Assembly: GCA_905213265.1 (NCBI GenBank)
Contig: CAJMHR010000039.1
Location: 1 to 19,995 of the forward strand
Length of the DNA stretch: 19,995 nucleotides
Direction of reading: 5' to 3'
From: an uncultured Collinsella sp.
GTDB taxonomy: Bacteria > Actinomycetota > Coriobacteriia > Coriobacteriales > Coriobacteriaceae
Shown here one piece after another: positions 14,998 through 19,995 of the stretch. Below the pieces are notes generated by a model. That model was given only the letters and a program-made list of their open reading frames with translations. It was not told where the DNA came from and did not search any database. The translations under genes and the position numbers were made by a program. Numbering within the stretch: position 1 is the first letter of the stretch; each line of letters begins with the position of its first letter.

Positions 14998-15201
14998 CAG
15001 AGCACGGGCTAAAAAGAAAACGCAAAGTGTAAAAGGGGTATCAGTCTCTCTATAAGACAACAACTCGTAAGAGACAATGCGCAGCATGCAGTAAAGCGAA
15101 TGAACCAGAAAGCAAGGGGCTTCTTTCGGGAACTCAAGCACACTGGAATGAACTGAAGCTTGGAGCAGGCCGCAAGGCGACATGCCGCAAAACGGCACGA
15201 C
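14998..15201. other. Gap between the moaE promoter and the distal 5S terminator
   Basis: About 200 bp on the divergent side of the moaE promoter. I see no credible gene: the longest minus-strand frame (83 codons) has no ribosome site and an unlikely composition. A 5-bp hairpin TGCCG/CGGCA lies at its right end. No tRNA was recognised. Confidence 0.4.
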
Positions 15202-15225
15202 AAAAAAATAAAAGGCCCTTAGGCC
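15202..15225 (-). terminator. Terminator after the distal 5S rRNA
   Basis: On the minus strand GGCC-TAAG-GGCC is followed by TTTTATTTTTTT. The stem is short but GC-only, with a strong U-tract, resembling the terminator after the other 5S copy. Confidence 0.7.
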
Positions 15226-15249
15226 CATTAATATGCGGAAGCGCCCTGC

Positions 15250-15367
15250 ATGAGCGCGACGCCCTGTCCTCCCGCAGCCTGGCGCTGCAGTACTTTCGGC
15301 GAAGGCGGGCTTAACTGCCGAGTTCGGAATGGGATCGGGTGATCCCCGCCTCTGTGGTCGCGCTCAT
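15250..15367 (-). rRNA. rrf: 5S ribosomal RNA, distal copy
   Basis: Contains the conserved 5S core on the minus strand (CCCATTCCGAACTCGGCAG, then AAGCCCGCC). Ends are set by the terminal helix: 15241-15260 and 15357-15376 are exact complements over 20 bp, longer than helix 1, so the mature RNA of about 118 nt sits inside a precursor stem. It belongs to a 157-bp block (15231-15387) identical to the one at 15843-15999. It lies 36 bp after yerC with no promoter seen between, so it is probably made from the yerC transcript or by read-through. Confidence 0.92.
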
Positions 15368-15403
15368 GCAGGGCGCTCTCGCCCGCATATGCAAAAGTGG
15401 ATA

Positions 15404-15694
15404 TTACTGTTTCTCACCAAGCGTGTCAAGAGCATAGCGATAACCACCGCTGCCGTAATTAAGCGCTTTCGAAACGCGAGCGATTGTCGTCGCAGACGCG
15501 CCCGTCGCTTCAGCGATGGCGGTGTATGGCTTACCAGCATCGAGCAAACGAGCAACCGAAAGACGCTGCGATGTTTCTTTCATTTCGCGAATCGTGAACA
15601 GGTCTTCGCACAGAGCGTAAAGTTGATCCTTGTCAGACATAGAAGAAAGGACCTCAAGCAGGTCTTCGACCTCGGGAGTACGCAAGTTGCTCAT
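15404..15694 (-). CDS. yerC: YerC/YecD family TrpR-related DNA-binding protein
   Basis: 96 residues from ATG at 15694 with GAGAGGA 7 bp upstream; a TTG one codon earlier is less likely. The protein matches the short TrpR-superfamily YerC/YecD group: helices DLLEVLSSMSDKDQLYALCEDLF and REMKETSQRLSVARLL, then the helix-turn-helix (about 55-78, TAIAEATGASATTIARVSKAL) and the typical GGYRYAL near the C-terminus. In this family the ligand and targets are poorly known; there is no tryptophan operon here. The gene sits between two identical 5S rRNA copies, with terminators and a possible promoter upstream of it. That placement may allow ribosomal-operon read-through to contribute to its expression. 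Confidence 0.88.
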   Translation of the reverse strand: MSNLRTPEVEDLLEVLSSMSDKDQLYALCEDLFTIREMKETSQRLSVARLLDAGKPYTAIAEATGASATTIARVSKALNYGSGGYRYALDTLGEKQ

Positions 15695-15720
15695 CAATCC
15701 ATCCTCTCTGTATTCGTGAA

Positions 15721-15749
15721 ACTATACTATTGTACTGCAGCTCACTAAA
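15721..15749 (-). promoter_or_regulatory. Possible promoter of yerC
   Basis: On the minus strand TTTAGT (15744-15749), 17-bp spacer, TATAGT (15721-15726). A second good -10, TACAAT (15729-15734), overlaps it. The start would lie about 20-25 bp before the yerC start codon. Confidence 0.4.
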
Positions 15750-15760
15750 GTATGGCCGCA

Positions 15761-15784
15761 AAATAAAACCGCCACAACGGCGGT
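15761..15784 (-). terminator. Second terminator before yerC
   Basis: ACCGCC (15768-15773) with GGCGGT (15779-15784), 5-nt loop, then TTTTATTTT on the minus strand. It would back up the 5S terminator and separate the rRNA operon from yerC. The plus strand also has a short T-tail (ATTTTC). Confidence 0.7.
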
Positions 15785-15818
15785 ATTTTCTCGTAAACGG
15801 CGCTTTAAACGAAGCGAC

Positions 15819-15837
15819 AAAAAAAGGGCATAAGCCC
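15819..15837 (-). terminator. Terminator of the main rRNA operon after the proximal 5S
   Basis: On the minus strand GGGC-TTAT-GCCC is followed by seven T residues, 25 bp past the mature 5S end. Short stem but strong U-tract. Confidence 0.7.
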
Positions 15838-15861
15838 CGAATATATGCGGAAGCGCCCTGC

Positions 15862-15979
15862 ATGAGCGCGACGCCCTGTCCTCCCGCAGCCTGGCGCTGC
15901 AGTACTTTCGGCGAAGGCGGGCTTAACTGCCGAGTTCGGAATGGGATCGGGTGATCCCCGCCTCTGTGGTCGCGCTCAT
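15862..15979 (-). rRNA. rrf: 5S ribosomal RNA, proximal copy
   Basis: Identical in sequence to the distal copy, including the 20-bp precursor stem (15853-15872 with 15969-15988). It follows the 23S gene in the standard 16S-23S-5S order, with a spacer of about 108 bp containing small hairpins. Confidence 0.95.
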
Positions 15980-16058
15980 GCAGGGCGCTCTCGCCCGCAC
16001 GCCGGAAGCCCGGCGCCCTCAGGGCCGCATGGCGACCGAAGCGAAGGATCCATCCGTT

Positions 16059-16071
16059 CCAGGCCCCGCCC
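16059..16071 (-). other. 3' half of the 23S precursor processing stem
   Basis: CCAGGCC and CCGCCC on the plus strand here are complementary to GGCCTGG and GGGCGG at 19067-19081, on the other side of 23S, with a 2-nt bulge. The 13 base pairs would close the 23S loop in the primary transcript, as expected for an RNase III type processing stem. Confidence 0.6.
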
Positions 16072-16087
16072 TTCCTCTCGGGGAGGA

Positions 16088-19995
<3,908 letters not shown>

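Noticed and set aside
14977..15228. Minus-strand 83-codon frame before the distal 5S
   Set aside because: Rich in Cys and aromatic residues without pattern, no ribosome site, and it begins in the 5S terminator.

Overview
This window looks like chromosomal DNA from a GC-rich Actinomycetota of the class Coriobacteriia, probably Eggerthellaceae. That placement is an inference from base composition, from the two exported proteins at the left edge (one with a Tat signal), and from the style of the molybdenum genes. The 3' part of the 16S rRNA at the right edge should settle it by database search.

Layout. The left edge (1-1.1 kb, minus strand) holds two exported proteins of unknown function, the first cut by the window edge. 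A 445-bp gap with two perfect palindromes follows, then argS (minus), which has its own sigma70-like promoter. From 3.6 to 14.9 kb almost every gene serves molybdenum use. A class I SAM methyltransferase, moeA and a mog/moaB-type gene lie on the plus strand. moaC, moaA, and modC, modB and modA lie on the minus strand. A short ModE-like regulator (plus) diverges from modA. A divergent moaE-like gene overlaps a mobB-mobA fusion (minus). From about 15.2 kb to the right edge is an rRNA operon on the minus strand: 16S (partial), 23S, 5S, then yerC (TrpR family) and a second, identical 5S.

How the genes fit together. ModABC imports molybdate. MoaA and MoaC convert GTP to cyclic pyranopterin monophosphate. 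MoaE, with a MoaD not seen here, would make molybdopterin. Mog adenylylates it, MoeA inserts molybdenum, and MobA adds GMP to give the guanine dinucleotide form used by DMSO-reductase-family enzymes, with MobB assisting. The ModE-like protein has only the DNA-binding half of ModE, so no molybdate-sensing domain is visible in it. The 8-mer CATAACGT lies just downstream of the predicted -10 boxes of both modA and the moaE-mobBA operon. It resembles one half of the ModE operator of E. coli, suggesting that uptake and late cofactor steps are co-regulated.

Most notable: an exact 157-bp duplication carrying 5S rRNA on both sides of yerC; a ModB permease with about 220 extra N-terminal extracytoplasmic residues; a MoaE-like protein lacking expected active-site residues; and a 229-bp nested inverted-repeat element between moaA and moaC.
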